From positions 1 to 25,190 of the forward strand of contig JANXQR010000224.1 of the NCBI GenBank assembly GCA_025353435.1: 25,190 bases of DNA, in the 5' to 3' direction. How positions within the stretch are numbered: the first letter of the stretch is position 1; the number at the start of each line of letters is the position of its first letter. Made by a program: the position numbers and the translations under genes. Below are positions 23,645 to 25,190 of the stretch, in pieces. The stretch comes from Acidobacteriota bacterium (GTDB lineage: Bacteria > Acidobacteriota > Terriglobia > Terriglobales > Acidobacteriaceae). The notes beneath the pieces were generated by a model, which saw only the letters and a program-made list of their open reading frames with translations, had not been told where the DNA came from and made no database searches.

Positions 23645-25190
23645 CTAGGGTTTGGATTCCTGAACGTCCGGGAGAATTCTAGCGGATGAGCTGAAACGAC
23701 GAAAGTTGCGGAACGAAATCTGGTTCAGGTCGGTCACACGACGGTCGTGGCTTACCAGAATCTGCGCGCTCACAGGCATCAGGTAGTCGCGATTGCTGAT
23801 CGCAACATAGTCGTAGTCCACGCTCACTGAGGCGGCCACAAGGCGGGACTTTTTCGGCACATCGTCAGCGATCATCGTGATGCGGCGAACGCCGTGCGTA
23901 GCCGTGTCGATGAAGACCTGGCCATGACAGCCGACCAACGCAGTAAATCCAACGCCGACGTTCATGATCGAGTGCTTGCGGTCCACGCTGTAGTCGAATA
24001 CCTGAACTGTCGTGTCACCCAGCAGCCCGGTTTCCTTCCATTGAAAATCCGCGTTTGACTCCGGCTTGAACACAGTCGAAAGCACGCTGCCAAACTCACC
24101 AGCCGAGATAGCGCCTTCGGGATCACCGGATGCAGTTTGCGGAGACGTCTCGGTGTGTTTCTTCGCGCCATAGTGCTCAGTCACCAGCAACGTTCGGTCT
24201 TCCTGGTGGTCGACGTAAGTCAGCAACTCGGTCAATTTGTCCTTGTGTTTCCAACGACCGGTGCTCTTGGCATCGTATGACCGGTTGGTGATCTGTTCGC
24301 ACACAAAGTTGGGGAGCCGATGACCATAGTCGACTGCGATGCGTCCGGCATCGGCAAGTATCGAAGCAAGTTCATCGGCAGGCGGAGGTTGAATGGGATT
24401 AGTCGGGAACGTGATCGTGAGCCCGCCCTTGTTGGGTGGTAGGGGCATCGCCAGAGCCGGAACCGGCGAGTCGGACTCAGTTGCAGTAGTGCCTACGTTT
24501 GGGCCAGAAGCCACGCCCGCCGAGGGGGTGTTGTTTGACGAAGCGACAACCGCGATCGCAGTTCCACCCTGCGGCTCAACTCCGTCCAGCGTGAAGTGCG
24601 CCCGCGCTTCCGTGGACTTTCCACCTTGCGTCAGCGTGGTTACAACTTCGTACGTGCCGTCTTTTGGCGGATCAATGAATAGATTGGCCATGTAAGAAGA
24701 GAACTCAGCTTTTCTGGCCTGCTGATTGACGACCGGCGCGCCCTCCACGGGCTTACCATCCTTGAGAATCTGTACGCCCAGCATTGCCGCCTGCGGCGCC
24801 TTCGGATCGACATGAGCGATGAAGAACAACGTGAATTCCCGCGCACCACGTGGCAACTGGCCGGACAGGTTCGGTACCACCTTCTGGCTTCCGTATTGCA
24901 TCGGCTCTGAAGGATCATTCGCGGTGCGAACGGGCTTGGCTTTGCGCACGAGAACGAGTTCGCTCAGCGACGGCTCGCCAGACGCGCCAGGAATCTCGAA
25001 GGCCAATCGCTTCGCGCCTGCCTTGCCGCTGTTGGTATCCAGAATCGCGGCTTCCAAAACATAGCGCCCCGGAGGGGCAATGAAATGACGCTGCAGAGTG
25101 ATCGCTTCGAAGTTAGCTTGCCCGGCGCCCGTCAACGCAGCGCGCCATGGAAAGTCTTCGCCAAAATGGGCGACCACTGTTCCCGTCGCG
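23645..25190 (-). CDS. C-terminal part of a large protein, VWFA-related type (partial)
   Basis: The frame is open to the right edge, so the true start lies outside; a GTG at 25177 is only an internal codon. About 514 residues are visible. The first 230 (RHFIAPPGRYVLEAAILDTN..., VVPNLSGQLPRGAREFTLFF) resemble the region that follows the VWFA domain in acidobacterial VWFA-related proteins. A proline/serine-rich linker follows, then a second domain with LPNFVCEQITNRS and a beta-rich run ending in SFRNFRRFSSSARILPD. The second domain is common in Acidobacteria and unassigned. The VWFA domain itself is not in the window, so that label rests on family memory. Export is likely but the signal is not visible. 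Confidence 0.6.
   Translation of the reverse strand, partial: ATGTVVAHFGEDFPWRAALTGAGQANFEAITLQRHFIAPPGRYVLEAAILDTNSGKAGAKRLAFEIPGASGEPSLSELVLVRKAKPVRTANDPSEPMQYGSQKVVPNLSGQLPRGAREFTLFFIAHVDPKAPQAAMLGVQILKDGKPVEGAPVVNQQARKAEFSSYMANLFIDPPKDGTYEVVTTLTQGGKSTEARAHFTLDGVEPQGGTAIAVVASSNNTPSAGVASGPNVGTTATESDSPVPALAMPLPPNKGGLTITFPTNPIQPPPADELASILADAGRIAVDYGHRLPNFVCEQITNRSYDAKSTGRWKHKDKLTELLTYVDHQEDRTLLVTEHYGAKKHTETSPQTASGDPEGAISAGEFGSVLSTVFKPESNADFQWKETGLLGDTTVQVFDYSVDRKHSIMNVGVGFTALVGCHGQVFIDTATHGVRRITMIADDVPKKSRLVAASVSVDYDYVAISNRDYLMPVSAQILVSHDRRVTDLNQISFRNFRRFSSSARILPDVQESKP

Overview
The window looks like chromosomal DNA of an acidobacterium (Acidobacteriota, probably the Terriglobia/Acidobacteriales side). 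That is inferred from gene families: an 810-residue FtsX/MacB permease with no ATPase, a 1.17 kb-residue Oar-like TonB-dependent receptor with an N-terminal carboxypeptidase-regulatory domain, a lipoprotein with an Ig-like domain plus beta-propeller, and the C-terminus of a VWFA-related-type protein. I see no transposase, integrase, CRISPR array or rRNA.

Region 1 (1-5272, minus strand) is an aromatic amino acid block. In transcription order it runs tRNA(CAU), trpC, trpF, trpB, trpA, a monofunctional AroQ chorismate mutase, a T. maritima-type DAHP synthase, and the first 37 codons of tyrA. Several junctions overlap by ATGA. trpE, trpG and trpD are not present. The tRNA looks like the lysidine-type tRNA-Ile2 and ends 30 bp before trpC.

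Region 2 (5495-9418) holds the orphan ABC permease (minus) and a divergent secreted GH27 alpha-galactosidase (plus).

Region 3 (9467-15271, minus strand) is the most unusual part. It is one tightly packed operon in the order outer-membrane barrel protein, small secreted cytochrome c, secreted CuA-type cupredoxin, cytochrome c lipoprotein, HPr-kinase-like P-loop protein, NTP_transf_5-like nucleotidyltransferase, and MFS transporter. The last two are separated only by a frame change inside a run of nine T (coding strand). The first transmembrane helix of the transporter is split between the two frames, so this is either a fused gene expressed by slippage, a recent frameshift, or a homopolymer error. 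The redox, kinase and nucleotidyltransferase parts are joined by overlapping genes, and I know of no described system with this combination.

Region 4 (15272-15532) is the divergent control region between that operon and the TonB-dependent receptor. It carries TGTCA motifs repeated at exactly 11-bp spacing, two on the plus strand and three on the minus strand, the geometry of PhoB boxes. The receptor (to 19039) has no in-frame ATG near its signal peptide; an ATT sits at ideal distance from a strong Shine-Dalgarno sequence.

Region 5 (19040-21438) holds a non-coding stretch, an overlooked 52-residue two-helix membrane protein with a strong ribosome binding site, and a GH35-like lipoprotein preceded by a LacI-family-type palindrome. 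With the GH27 enzyme and the receptor this suggests use of galactose-containing plant or microbial polysaccharide.

Region 6 (21527-25190, minus strand) has the beta-propeller lipoprotein and the 3' part of a large secreted-type protein that runs off the right edge.
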